A DNA stretch of 47,219 nt, from NCBI GenBank assembly GCA_045632605.1, contig JAZQXA010000113.1:1-47219 (forward strand), written 5' to 3'. Source of the stretch: Flemingiibacterium sp045632605 (GTDB taxonomy: Bacteria; Bacillota; Clostridia; Oscillospirales; CAG-272). Within the stretch, counting starts at the first letter, position 1, and every line of letters starts with the position of its first letter. Both the position numbers and the translations under genes were made by a program. The notes beneath the pieces are model-generated. The model did no database searches. It worked only from the letters and a program-made list of their open reading frames with translations, and had not been told where the DNA came from. This document shows positions 25,484 through 34,067 of the stretch, piece after piece.

Positions 25484-26353
25484 ATGAATTCGATTCAAAC
25501 CCTTTGTATGATTACCATTATAATAACGTGCTCAATTCAGAATATTTTCAAAAAAGCGTACAGCACCCGTAAAAACAGCAGCAGTCCTTACATATTCAGT
25601 GCACTGGCTGTTTTGAGTGCTTGGATGGTATTCTTTGTGAGAGCACTTATTACGGGAAGCCTTAATTTTGATATAAGAATACTTCCCTACGCCATTGTTT
25701 TTGCACTGACCTACTGTGCTGCATCAATATTCAATCTGATTGCAATTCAGTGCGGTTCGCTTGCGCTGTCCTCGTTGGTTATTTCATATTCGATTGTTAT
25801 CCCAACTCTTTACGGACTTATTTTCGACGGTGATTCAGCAAGCATCATGTTCTATCTCGGACTTGCATTTTTAGCTGCAAGTATGTTTTTCATCAACAAA
25901 ACCACCGCTGAATCAAAAATCACACTGAAATGGCTTATTTGTATAGCAATCTCCTTCATAGGTAACGGAATCTGTTCCACCACTCAGCCTATACAGAGTG
26001 AACTGTTCAACAATCAGTACGACGATATGTTCATGATTATTTCACTCGCAATAGTGTTTGCTATCCTCATGTCGTTTGCCCTTGTAAAAGACAGAAAAAT
26101 ATTTATACCAACCGTAAAAACTAACGTACACCTGATGATAGCCTGCGGTCTTTCCAATGCAATCACAAATCTTCTTGTAATGGTTTCAACCGGTCTTGGT
26201 GTTAATAAGTCGCTCCTTTTCCCTCTCAACGGTGCCGGCGGAATAATAATCGCTTGGGCAGTTTCTGTATTCCTCTATAAGGAAAAATTAACTGTAAAAC
26301 AGCACCTCGGTCTTGTTCTTGGTATTATCTCAATTGTCTTCTTCAATTTGTAA
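25484..26353 (+). CDS. DMT superfamily (EamA-like) transporter
   Basis: This 289-residue protein has about ten hydrophobic helices in two similar halves, the drug/metabolite transporter pattern. Examples are YAIVFALTYCAASIFNLIAIQCGSLALSSLVISYSIVIPTLYG in the first half and LLFPLNGAGGIIIAWAVSVFLYKEKLTVKQHLGLVLGIISIVFF in the second, where the xEKLTxxQxxGxxLG ending is typical. Members export or import small metabolites; the substrate is unknown. It probably answers to the divergent PocR-AraC regulator. Confidence 0.8.
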   Translation: MNSIQTLCMITIIITCSIQNIFKKAYSTRKNSSSPYIFSALAVLSAWMVFFVRALITGSLNFDIRILPYAIVFALTYCAASIFNLIAIQCGSLALSSLVISYSIVIPTLYGLIFDGDSASIMFYLGLAFLAASMFFINKTTAESKITLKWLICIAISFIGNGICSTTQPIQSELFNNQYDDMFMIISLAIVFAILMSFALVKDRKIFIPTVKTNVHLMIACGLSNAITNLLVMVSTGLGVNKSLLFPLNGAGGIIIAWAVSVFLYKEKLTVKQHLGLVLGIISIVFFNL

Positions 26354-26365
26354 TTATAAACTTTT

Positions 26366-26398
26366 GCGGACTGCATTTTACTATGCAGTCCGCTCTTT
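26366..26398. terminator. Shared terminator, DMT transporter and serpin operon
   Basis: An 11-bp perfect stem (GCGGACTGCAT/ATGCAGTCCGC) with a T-run on the plus side lies between convergent genes. Confidence 0.85.
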
Positions 26399-26399
26399 T

Positions 26400-27647
26400 T
26401 TATTTCACATCCATCAAAGTTCCGATAAAGAACGGCAGATTGGTTTCGCAGTCGATTAGCATATAAACAAAAGGTCTGTCGAGAAAAACTTCCTTCGGCG
26501 GCTCCGTTACCATCATAGCCGATTCGCATTTCATTTCAACAACTGTAGCAGCACCGGCTTTTGTACCTTTTCCGTCAACATTAATATATGTCTGATGAAT
26601 CACACGGCTGATACAGATGTTGCCCTCATCCGATTCACCAAGCTTTGAGAAGTCGGCAAGTGAACCGCTAAACGCATCAGTCATTCCCATATCCATTAAA
26701 ATGTCCGACATTTCAACCTTATACTCCGTTTCAAACTTCGGAATAGCTGTGCTTACCGTGTTATCCTGCGCACCAGAAAGTAGCTCATTTAAATGTTCAC
26801 CGTCGAGAGTTTGAATATATTCCGAAACACTTACGCCCTCATTCGGAAGAAGTGCGGCGAAGGCATATTTACGGTCTTTGTAGTACTTGATAAATCCGCT
26901 CGCATACTCATCCTCGAGGTATTTGTTCTCCGAGGAATACATAAGCTCCACATCACGCTTTTCACCGGCCTCGGTTGTAAACTGTCCCTCTCTTATCTGA
27001 TGTTCTTCATATATTTTCTGCCATTCTGCGTCAAACGCAAGCGCGTTTATAAGATACATGACGGCATCTCCAGGAATGGTATCGAGAATATCCTTTATCA
27101 TGCCGTCTGTATTGTCCTCAACCCACTTGTTTATCTCTTTAAGTGTGGTGTTGTCAAACGGAGCTTTATATATTCCGGCACCGTAATAATCGGCGTTAGT
27201 CTGAAGGAAATCTTCTTTAACCGTCAGAGTATCCGTATCCTTGAACCATATTGAATTTGCAAGATTTAACTTGTATTTTTCCTCCTCGGGAAGTGCCTCC
27301 ATATAGCCATTAATCCATGTATTCAGCTCGGAAATCGGCATTCCGAGTACGCTTTCCATCTGGGAAAGAGTGTCACCGTCAGCACCGTTTGCAGTCATCG
27401 AGAGTGCAACAAGGACTGAAAGCGGAGATATCAGCGTATTTTTACCGTCCTCCATGCTTGCTTTAAAAAGGCGGAGCGCAAAATCGTTCACAGCAGCATC
27501 GCTGACATCGGAAAGCTCGATGGCTTCGGGCATATGAGTGTTCGGATAAATATTATCCATCAAATTATGTGAATACGGATTTGCACAAGCAGTCAAAGCC
27601 GATAATGCAAAAACAACAGTAAATACAAAAGAAAAGATTCGTTTCAT
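26400..27647 (-). CDS. Lipoprotein serpin (serine protease inhibitor family)
   Basis: This 415-residue serpin has a lipoprotein signal, MKRIFSFVFTVVFALSALTAC (Cys21). Serpin landmarks follow in order: FALRLFKAS, NTLISPLSVLVALSMTANGADG, LANSIWFKD, INKWVEDNTDGMIKDIL and LINALAFDAEWQ. The hinge reads GKGTKAGAAT, close to the inhibitory pattern (E-G-T-x-A-x-A-A). The reactive loop runs through VVEMKCESAMMVTEPP, and the domain ends DRPFVYMLID ... LPFFIGTLMDV. The small hinge residues suggest a true inhibitor, but the loop is about five residues longer than in alpha-1-antitrypsin, so P1 cannot be fixed. Gut-bacterial serpins are known to block host elastases. It is the last gene of a three-gene surface-protein operon, 24 bases after the lipoprotein gene. 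Confidence 0.93.
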   Translation of the reverse strand: MKRIFSFVFTVVFALSALTACANPYSHNLMDNIYPNTHMPEAIELSDVSDAAVNDFALRLFKASMEDGKNTLISPLSVLVALSMTANGADGDTLSQMESVLGMPISELNTWINGYMEALPEEEKYKLNLANSIWFKDTDTLTVKEDFLQTNADYYGAGIYKAPFDNTTLKEINKWVEDNTDGMIKDILDTIPGDAVMYLINALAFDAEWQKIYEEHQIREGQFTTEAGEKRDVELMYSSENKYLEDEYASGFIKYYKDRKYAFAALLPNEGVSVSEYIQTLDGEHLNELLSGAQDNTVSTAIPKFETEYKVEMSDILMDMGMTDAFSGSLADFSKLGESDEGNICISRVIHQTYINVDGKGTKAGAATVVEMKCESAMMVTEPPKEVFLDRPFVYMLIDCETNLPFFIGTLMDVK

Positions 27648-27671
27648 TTTTGCCTCCTATATTTGCATAAA

Positions 27672-28937
27672 TTATTCGTTACCTAAAACATAATAATCAA
27701 TTTTCACCGGCTCCCATTCAACACCTTTAGGAGATACATTGGAATAAAGCTCCAAGTCACTGCCGTTCAGAACCACTTTGAACTCAAAGTTGGCTTCCTT
27801 TTCAGCAAGATAATCGTTATACATTTTTTCATAATTCGGTGATCCTTCGTCTTTTGCCTTTTTAATATCGCCAACCGTGTCGGGATCTCTGTTGTAATAT
27901 GTGTGCGTCATTTTATAGAAAAATGTAGCTTGGTCGCCATCTTCATTCCAATTTGAGATAGTCAGACTCTTTATATCATAATGAGAATCGAATGCACGGT
28001 GAAATTCCTTTTCCAGAAAATCGCAGGTCTTAAAATATAGTGTTGTTTCATTTATAAACGCCTCAATATCGTCTGTTCTGATATCAATATACTTGTCAGG
28101 GGCAGCATCTAAACAAAGATATACATACATAGGTTTCTCACCCGGTGCAGGCACACCGCCAACAAGAAGATAAAATGTTTCATCAAGTTCAAATTTGAGA
28201 ATATACAGTCCCGAACCGACATCCCTGCTGTTATATCTTGCAAAATCGTCCCATGTAAGCTCGTCGCCTCTATAGGCAAGCTCTCTCACCTTTGGAAGAG
28301 TAAGCTCTATTTTCACCGGATTTGATTCATACTGAACTGTAGCTTTTTTCATTATATCATCAGCAAATTCAGAACTATCCTGCAAATTCTCATCCCCCCG
28401 AAGAGCAATATAGGCATAATGCTCCTCGTCAAGAACCAACAGATAATAATATTCACGCTCTATTTGGCCGATAATACGTTCATATGAACCTTGCTCTTTT
28501 AATTCATCCGCCATTGGAGCCGGAACTTCCATTTTAAATTTAAGAATTGGGAAATTTCCCTCAAGCTCACCGTCGGCTGCAACGCTATAAACCAGTGCGT
28601 ATCCCTGCGAAGCACGGCTTACAACATGAACCGGATCACAACCGTCGTCGCAGCGAATAATCTTATAGTCTTCAATAATTAAACCGTCTTTCATCATCGG
28701 CAGTGTAATCGTTCCGCTTCCGTGTGTCGGTGTTTCCGCCGTCCGATATACATCGTCACACAAATATATATCGGCGGATAAGTTTTCAAAATTATTCTGA
28801 GAAAGTAACTGTTCTGTCACCTGAACGGGTTCAGTCACATTGTGATTTTTTACTGCAACATCTTCCACGTCATGGTTGCATCCAGCTGCAAAAATCAATG
28901 CAGCAAGTGTTAATGAGATAATCAAGTATTTTTTCAT
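27672..28937 (-). CDS. Lipoprotein of unknown function in the serpin operon
   Basis: This 421-residue protein has a lipoprotein signal, MKKYLIISLTLAALIFAAGC (Cys20). The mature chain is acidic and mixed alpha/beta, with no family recognised. Recognisable stretches include EREYYYLLVLDEEHYAYIAL, LKFELDETFYLLVGGVPAPG and NWNEDGDQATFFYKMTHTYYNRDPDTVGDI; the last resembles extracytoplasmic lipoproteins that end in a small cystatin-like or SnoaL-like domain. It lies 12 bases after the YLYP-domain gene and 24 before the serpin gene. No function can be assigned. Confidence 0.72.
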   Translation of the reverse strand: MKKYLIISLTLAALIFAAGCNHDVEDVAVKNHNVTEPVQVTEQLLSQNNFENLSADIYLCDDVYRTAETPTHGSGTITLPMMKDGLIIEDYKIIRCDDGCDPVHVVSRASQGYALVYSVAADGELEGNFPILKFKMEVPAPMADELKEQGSYERIIGQIEREYYYLLVLDEEHYAYIALRGDENLQDSSEFADDIMKKATVQYESNPVKIELTLPKVRELAYRGDELTWDDFARYNSRDVGSGLYILKFELDETFYLLVGGVPAPGEKPMYVYLCLDAAPDKYIDIRTDDIEAFINETTLYFKTCDFLEKEFHRAFDSHYDIKSLTISNWNEDGDQATFFYKMTHTYYNRDPDTVGDIKKAKDEGSPNYEKMYNDYLAEKEANFEFKVVLNGSDLELYSNVSPKGVEWEPVKIDYYVLGNE

Positions 28938-28949
28938 ATATTACCTTCC

Positions 28950-30041
28950 TTATTTCACTTCTGTACCGCCCCATTCAACAACAGTGAATCCCTCACGTAT
29001 TGGAGCAGTTAATTCCTGTGCCTCGATTTCTGCATATTGATCCGATGCCTTATACGCCATAAAGACGCGAATCAGCGTATCCGGTGCAGGTGCTGTATTG
29101 AGCTTTGCCGACTCTGTGTAAGCATCCGTCTGGAACGATATTATATTATACGGATTCTCCTGCATAAGCGGCAGCCAGTATACAATAAATTCATTCGCTT
29201 CACGGCGGTTGAGTCCAAGACGCTCAAGCGCATCTTCAAAAAATGCGGCTGTATTCTCACCACTCACGCAGAAGCCTTTTGAAAAATCATATTCCGTAAA
29301 GGTTTCCCCCTCCCAATAGAGGTAATTATAAGTTTGACCGTTGGCATCGGTCAGTGTGCCATCCGGCGCGGCGGTGACTGTCCAGCCATCATTATATGCC
29401 GGATATGTGCAAGTTAATGTACCGTCAAGCGTGAGCTTTACGTCAACTAACATTTCTCTCTCCGGGTAAAGATAAATCACCGGCTTATATGCCATAAAGG
29501 GATCAAGCTCAAAATCGCTCGGCTCCAATAAAATAAAATCAGCTTCACTTCGGTTTGTCCGAGCGTCGTAATAGTAATTTTCATATGTTACAAGCACCTG
29601 ATCTCCAATACACCAATCAGCCGAAAGCGTACCGTTAAATTTCATCTGATAAGGCATCGGAACAATGGATGAGGCAAAGAAGCAGTTCGCATAAATTTCA
29701 GTAATACGAACATGGTCCTGCTGAGGCATATTAACATCACTCTTGGTAAACTCAGATTTTTCAAGCCATTCGTCACTATAAAATTCTCCGCGCTTACCGA
29801 ATTTTGCCGATTCACGTGCCCAAAGTTCATCAATAGATTTGTTTCTGTCAGAGGCACCGTAAAAGCTCGTTTTTTCATATACGCCGCCAAAATATATGCG
29901 ATTCCAGTCAACGATTCTATAAGTCAGTGCAACATATTCCCTCGTACCGCCGTCATCGTACGAGCCCTTCGGAACAGGTACAAATAATATGGAAATCAAG
30001 ATAATTGTCGCACTGATTGGAATCCATATTTTCTTTTTCAT
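28950..30041 (-). CDS. Membrane-anchored protein with YLYP domain
   Basis: This is a 363-residue protein. Residues 1-25 form a signal anchor (MKKKIWIPISATIILISILF) without a lipobox. Residues about 30-180 are a poorly known extracytoplasmic region (YVALTYRIVDWNRIYFGG, SIDELWARESAKFG). Residues 186-363 are the YLYP domain: KPVIYLYPERE, YNDGWTVTAAPDGTLTDANG, NRREANEFIVYWLPLM, NPYNIISF, APAPDTLIRVFM and VVEWGG. They align end to end with residues 506-684 of the lipoprotein at 12849-14903. The start at 30041 has GAGGGAAA upstream; the GTG at 30056 lies before it and is less likely. It is the first gene of the serpin operon. Confidence 0.75.
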   Translation of the reverse strand: MKKKIWIPISATIILISILFVPVPKGSYDDGGTREYVALTYRIVDWNRIYFGGVYEKTSFYGASDRNKSIDELWARESAKFGKRGEFYSDEWLEKSEFTKSDVNMPQQDHVRITEIYANCFFASSIVPMPYQMKFNGTLSADWCIGDQVLVTYENYYYDARTNRSEADFILLEPSDFELDPFMAYKPVIYLYPEREMLVDVKLTLDGTLTCTYPAYNDGWTVTAAPDGTLTDANGQTYNYLYWEGETFTEYDFSKGFCVSGENTAAFFEDALERLGLNRREANEFIVYWLPLMQENPYNIISFQTDAYTESAKLNTAPAPDTLIRVFMAYKASDQYAEIEAQELTAPIREGFTVVEWGGTEVK

Positions 30042-30125
30042 GACTTTCCCTCTCACTACAAAAAATTTATTTGTTGCTTATCTGACGTCCAAATCCACAA
30101 AAAGTTCCAAAATAAACAAAAATTA

Positions 30126-30150
30126 AAACGGACTACAGTATAGTCCGTTT
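30126..30150 (-). terminator. Terminator after the cation transporter gene
   Basis: A 10-bp perfect stem (AAACGGACTA/TAGTCCGTTT) with a T-rich tail on the minus strand. It lies 8 bases past the stop codon. Confidence 0.8.
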
Positions 30151-30157
30151 CTAATAT

Positions 30158-31048
30158 TCAATGGTGATGGTGATGGTGTCCCGATTCGTGATTTATCTCA
30201 ACATGACACTCTTTATCGTGACAGTGCTCGCCCTCTGATTCGAGTTCAAGCGTTGCGTGGCATATACCGTGTTCACGGAGTTCCTCACGAATTTTATCCT
30301 TAATTTGATGAGAATCGGCATTTGTTACAATATGCATCGTTGCATAGTTTCCGCTTCCATCCATACTCCAGACGTGAACATGATGAACACCAATAACATC
30401 TTCAATTTCAAGTATGTGTGCCTTAATTACATCAACATCCACCCCGTTCGGAGTCTTTTCGAGAAATATATCAATAGCTTCTTTTAAATTTTTGATAGCG
30501 TTTACAAATATGAACACCGCCACACCAATTGACATAAGTGGGTCAATAAGACCAAAATCGGTAAAACGCATTATAACAGCGCCAATCAGCACAACAATCC
30601 AACCGAGCACATCCTCAATCATATGAAGATTAACCGCCTTTTGATTGATCGATTCTCCATCACGTGTGAGAAATACCGCTCCGAAATTGACCGCTGCCCC
30701 AACAATCGCAAAAACTATCATACCGTTATAATTAATTTGAGTCGGTTCAATTATACGCCAAACTGCATTGTATATTACCGTCACCGATCCAAACAAAAGA
30801 ATCAGCGTTGTAATAACTCCGCCTATGACAGAATATCTTGCGTAACCGTAGGTATAGTAATTATCCGGTTGCTTCCGGCTTTTCTTTTCAAGAAAATACG
30901 ATATTCCAATACTGACAGCATCTCCGATGTCATGCACAGAATCGGAAATAATTGCAACACTTCCGGTGAACACACCGCCAAAAAATTCAAATATCGAAAA
31001 TATTAAATTTAAAAGAAATGCAATAAGTATATTTTTCTCTGTTTTCAT
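30158..31048 (-). CDS. Cation diffusion facilitator transporter with C-terminal six-His tail
   Basis: This 296-residue efflux protein of the CDF (ZitB/CzcD) family exports divalent metals, usually zinc, in exchange for protons. The first metal site is SDSVHDIGDA in helix 2 (His39 and Asp43), the second is HMIEDVLGW in helix 5, and six helices are visible. The cytoplasmic domain has DVIGVHHVHVWSMDG, HIVTNAD and ICHATLELE. The chain ends CHDKECHVEINHESGHHHHHH, with a natural six-His tail plus other His and Cys. Start: ATG at 31048 with AGGAGGTTTG just upstream; the TTG at 31051 is not needed. It is 12 bases downstream of the radical SAM gene. Confidence 0.93.
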   Translation of the reverse strand: MKTEKNILIAFLLNLIFSIFEFFGGVFTGSVAIISDSVHDIGDAVSIGISYFLEKKSRKQPDNYYTYGYARYSVIGGVITTLILLFGSVTVIYNAVWRIIEPTQINYNGMIVFAIVGAAVNFGAVFLTRDGESINQKAVNLHMIEDVLGWIVVLIGAVIMRFTDFGLIDPLMSIGVAVFIFVNAIKNLKEAIDIFLEKTPNGVDVDVIKAHILEIEDVIGVHHVHVWSMDGSGNYATMHIVTNADSHQIKDKIREELREHGICHATLELESEGEHCHDKECHVEINHESGHHHHHH

Positions 31049-31063
31049 CAAACCTCCTGAAAA

Positions 31064-32425
31064 TCAGTGTAAATTCAGTCCTTCGTCATCATTTTCTTTT
31101 TGGCAGTTATTAAGCCATTTTTGATATTCGTTGACCATGGCACGCTTTGTATCCCTGAAACGCCATTTACGGAAGCAGTCGAAGCATACGCTCGAAAGAC
31201 CGCATCTCTTTATTTTAACGCATCCGGGGTAATAGAAGCAGTCTGCACACTCTGGAATTTCCGGTACAGTTTCCTGCCAGCTTTTTACGATATCTGCATC
31301 AAATCCTTCGGTGTCAATACTTCCAATGTATTCCGGCTCACTGTACTGGTCACACAAACCGATATTTCCGTCTGGCAATATTGTTACAGCATTTCCTGCA
31401 TCTGCCATGCAGTGAGTCTGCTTAAGATTTTTCGAAAGTCTAGGAGCATAAAGGAGTCCGCCTTCTGCCAACTTCTCTTCAATTTTCTGCATTGCAACAT
31501 CACGTATCTGCCATTCTTCTTCGGAATGAAGCTCCGCCATCGGCTCATTGTTTTTGAACAAATGATAGACATACGCCTTTATATTATTTCTTCCGCCAAA
31601 GCGCTCTTTAAGCTCTCCGGAAAGCTCAAGCAAATCGTCGATATTATGAAGATCCATATTTAAACGAATAGTTGTAGTAACAGAAGCATCAGAAAGACGC
31701 TCTATATTTTTCAGAACAATCTGATAGGGATTCCCCTCTTTGTATATATATGCTTTGATTCGGTTGTAAACCTCCTCTGTACCGTCAAGCGTAATCTGAA
31801 CCTTTTTCAGATTCCACAACGACACGGCCTTTTTTACAACTTCATCATCGAACAAATATCCGTTTGTGGTTGCCATTGAATCATATTCAATTCCTTCTTC
31901 ACGCAAGCCGGTGCAAATAATGTCCATAGCTTCCTGATTGTAAAGTGGTTCTCCGCCAAACCAATGTAACCAGACACGTTTTCCGCCACTGTGCTTTTTT
32001 ATATACTGTACAACTTTTCGTGCGGTTTCTGCAGACATAGTAATCTTTGAAAAACTATGTTCAAAGCAATAGAAACAGCGCGCATTACAGTCAGTAGTAG
32101 GAAAAATTGTATATTCTATGATCGGATTGAAATTCTCTTTTTTCGTATTCTTTATATACCACTTGACAAATTCAGCATATTCCTTTTCGTTTGCATCTTC
32201 GGGTACGACAAACCAACGGTCTTTAAGATATTCGAGTTCGGTAAAATGTGCATATTCATCCTCTGTAAGAAGAACCATTTCTCTTGTAAGAACATTAAAA
32301 AGAAGCACACCGTCATCAATGCGGTTCTCGACGCAATACTTCATCATACGGTAGTGGGAATTTGTTTTTTTGAATCTGCTTAAAAGCTTTAATACCATTT
32401 CATTTGCATTTGAAATGACTTTCAT
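31064..32425 (-). CDS. Radical SAM/SPASM domain protein (peptide-maturase-like)
   Basis: This 453-residue protein has an N-terminal region (about 30-90) like that of RiPP or anaerobic-sulfatase-type maturases. The radical SAM cluster is DCNARCFYC (Cys113, Cys117, Cys120), followed by WFGGEPLYN and the TTNGYLF and ITLDGTEEVYNRIK landmarks. The SPASM region has at least eight Cys after residue 345: HCMADAG, GLCDQY, CADCFYYPGC, KRCGL and CFDCF, enough for two extra 4Fe-4S clusters. Proteins of this class modify peptides or enzymes. No short Cys-rich precursor peptide was found nearby, and the only close partner is the cation transporter. AGGAGGG precedes the ATG. Confidence 0.88.
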   Translation of the reverse strand: MKVISNANEMVLKLLSRFKKTNSHYRMMKYCVENRIDDGVLLFNVLTREMVLLTEDEYAHFTELEYLKDRWFVVPEDANEKEYAEFVKWYIKNTKKENFNPIIEYTIFPTTDCNARCFYCFEHSFSKITMSAETARKVVQYIKKHSGGKRVWLHWFGGEPLYNQEAMDIICTGLREEGIEYDSMATTNGYLFDDEVVKKAVSLWNLKKVQITLDGTEEVYNRIKAYIYKEGNPYQIVLKNIERLSDASVTTTIRLNMDLHNIDDLLELSGELKERFGGRNNIKAYVYHLFKNNEPMAELHSEEEWQIRDVAMQKIEEKLAEGGLLYAPRLSKNLKQTHCMADAGNAVTILPDGNIGLCDQYSEPEYIGSIDTEGFDADIVKSWQETVPEIPECADCFYYPGCVKIKRCGLSSVCFDCFRKWRFRDTKRAMVNEYQKWLNNCQKENDDEGLNLH

Positions 32426-32470
32426 ATTTACCCTCCTGCCTAAATACTTCTACACATTTTATTTAATCGC

Positions 32471-32495
32471 CCCACAAAACTGCAAGGCGATTAAA
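32471..32495. repeat. Inverted repeat after lysS
   Basis: A 9-bp pair (TTAATCGCC/GGCGATTAA) is separated by 13 bases, located between lysS and the radical SAM gene. The downstream T-run is poor, so termination is uncertain. Confidence 0.4.
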
Positions 32496-32512
32496 CAATT
32501 AATATTATAATA

Positions 32513-34030
32513 TTAGTCAATACTCTTCATCGTGGGGAAAAGCAAAACATCTCTGATAGCTGCGGAATCGGTGAACAGCATACACATTCTGTCAATACCG
32601 AAGCCGATACCGCCTGTGGGAGGCATACCGATTTCGAGTGCATTAAGGAAGTCCTCGTCAGTGTGGTTAGCTTCTTCATCACCCTTTGCAAACTGCTCTT
32701 CCTGTGCCTTGAATCGCTCGCGCTGGTCGATCGGGTCGTTAAGCTCGGAATAAGCATTCGCCATTTCCCAGCCGTTCATAAAGAACTCGAAACGCTCAAC
32801 ATATTCGGGATTATCCGGCTTCTTCTTGGTAAGCGGCGAAATTTCAATCGGATGATCCATGAGGAAGGTCGGCTGAATTAGATGATGCTCTACAAATTCC
32901 TCAAAGAACAGATTGAGTATATCCCCCTTTGTGTGACGGTCTTCATAGTGAACGCCCTTTTCATCCGCAACCTTACGTGCATCCTCAAGTGTATGAATTA
33001 CACTGAAATCAACATCCGCATACTTCTTGACCGCATCAACCATAGTAATGCGCTCGAACGGCTTTCCAAGATCCATTTCAACGCCGTTATAAGTAATCTT
33101 TGTTGTACCGAGAACCTCTTGCGCGACATAACGGAACATATTCTCGGTAAGATCCATCATTCCGTGATAGTCGGTATATGCCTGATAAAGCTCCATCAAA
33201 GTAAACTCAGGATTGTGACGGGTGTCGAGTCCCTCGTTACGGAAAACACGTCCGATTTCATAAACACGCTCAAGTCCGCCGACGATAAGACGCTTCAGAT
33301 AAAGCTCAAGCGAAATACGAAGCTTGAAATCCTCGTCAAGCGCATTAAAATGTGTTTCAAACGGTCTTGCAGCCGCACCGCCCGCATTGGAAACGAGCAT
33401 GGGAGTTTCAACCTCCATAAAGCCCTGTCCGTCAAGATAACGGCGAATTGTGCTTATAATTTTGGAACGCTTGATGAATGTATCTCTCGACTCCATATTT
33501 GTAATAAGGTCGATATAACGCTGACGGTAACGGGCATCCGTATTTGTCAGACCGTGATATTTTTCGGGAAGAATCTGCAGGCTCTTTGAAAGGAGAGTAA
33601 CCGTCTTTGCATGAACGGAAATCTCGCCGGTCTTTGTTGTAAATACAGTTCCGACAACACCGATAATATCACCGATATCAAGCTTCTTAAAGCCTTTATA
33701 TTCTTCCTCGCCGATATCATCGCGTGCAACATAGCACTGAATGTTTCCCTTAAGGTCGAGCACATTGCAGAACGATGCCTTACCCATAACGCGCTTCGAC
33801 ATCATACGGCCTGCGATAGTAACATCCTTGCCCTCAAGCTCGCTGTAATTTTCCTTTATATCTGTGGTATGGTGAGTAACATCATACTTTGTGATAACAA
33901 ACGGGTCATTGCCCTGCGCCTGAAGCTCTGCGAGCTTATCGCGGCGAACCTGCAGGAGCTGATTTAATTCTTTTTCACTCATCGGAGCAGCTTCGGGGGC
34001 TGCCTGAGCATTTCTTTCGTTTTCTGCCAT
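32513..34030 (-). CDS. lysS: Lysyl-tRNA synthetase, class II
   Basis: This 505-residue class II enzyme charges tRNA-Lys. The N-terminal OB-fold anticodon domain starts near residue 55 (VTIAGRMMSKRVMGKASF). The catalytic domain has motif 1 (MEVETPMLVSNAGGAAARPFETHFN), motif 2 (RVFRNEGLDTRHNPEFTLMELYQAY) and motif 3 (GIGFGIDRMCML). The start at 34030 is used because AAAGGA lies just upstream and the longer frame from 34057 has no ribosome binding site. It is 37 bases after greA, in the same direction. Confidence 0.96.
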   Translation of the reverse strand: MAENERNAQAAPEAAPMSEKELNQLLQVRRDKLAELQAQGNDPFVITKYDVTHHTTDIKENYSELEGKDVTIAGRMMSKRVMGKASFCNVLDLKGNIQCYVARDDIGEEEYKGFKKLDIGDIIGVVGTVFTTKTGEISVHAKTVTLLSKSLQILPEKYHGLTNTDARYRQRYIDLITNMESRDTFIKRSKIISTIRRYLDGQGFMEVETPMLVSNAGGAAARPFETHFNALDEDFKLRISLELYLKRLIVGGLERVYEIGRVFRNEGLDTRHNPEFTLMELYQAYTDYHGMMDLTENMFRYVAQEVLGTTKITYNGVEMDLGKPFERITMVDAVKKYADVDFSVIHTLEDARKVADEKGVHYEDRHTKGDILNLFFEEFVEHHLIQPTFLMDHPIEISPLTKKKPDNPEYVERFEFFMNGWEMANAYSELNDPIDQRERFKAQEEQFAKGDEEANHTDEDFLNALEIGMPPTGGIGFGIDRMCMLFTDSAAIRDVLLFPTMKSID

Positions 34031-34067
34031 GATTAAAATCCTTTCGTGGTGTGTCAAAGTGTCGCTG

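Noticed and set aside
30158..30175. Six-His tail as an engineered tag or contamination
   Set aside because: The tail continues a native His/Cys-rich C-terminus, uses mixed codons and is followed by a native terminator and intergenic sequence.
32471..32495. Terminator for lysS
   Set aside because: The stem is good, but the sequence after it on the minus strand is not T-rich, so it is listed only as an inverted repeat.
31052..32512. Short RiPP precursor gene beside the radical SAM gene
   Set aside because: The gaps on either side are 13-15 and about 87 bases and contain no start-stop frame with a ribosome binding site.
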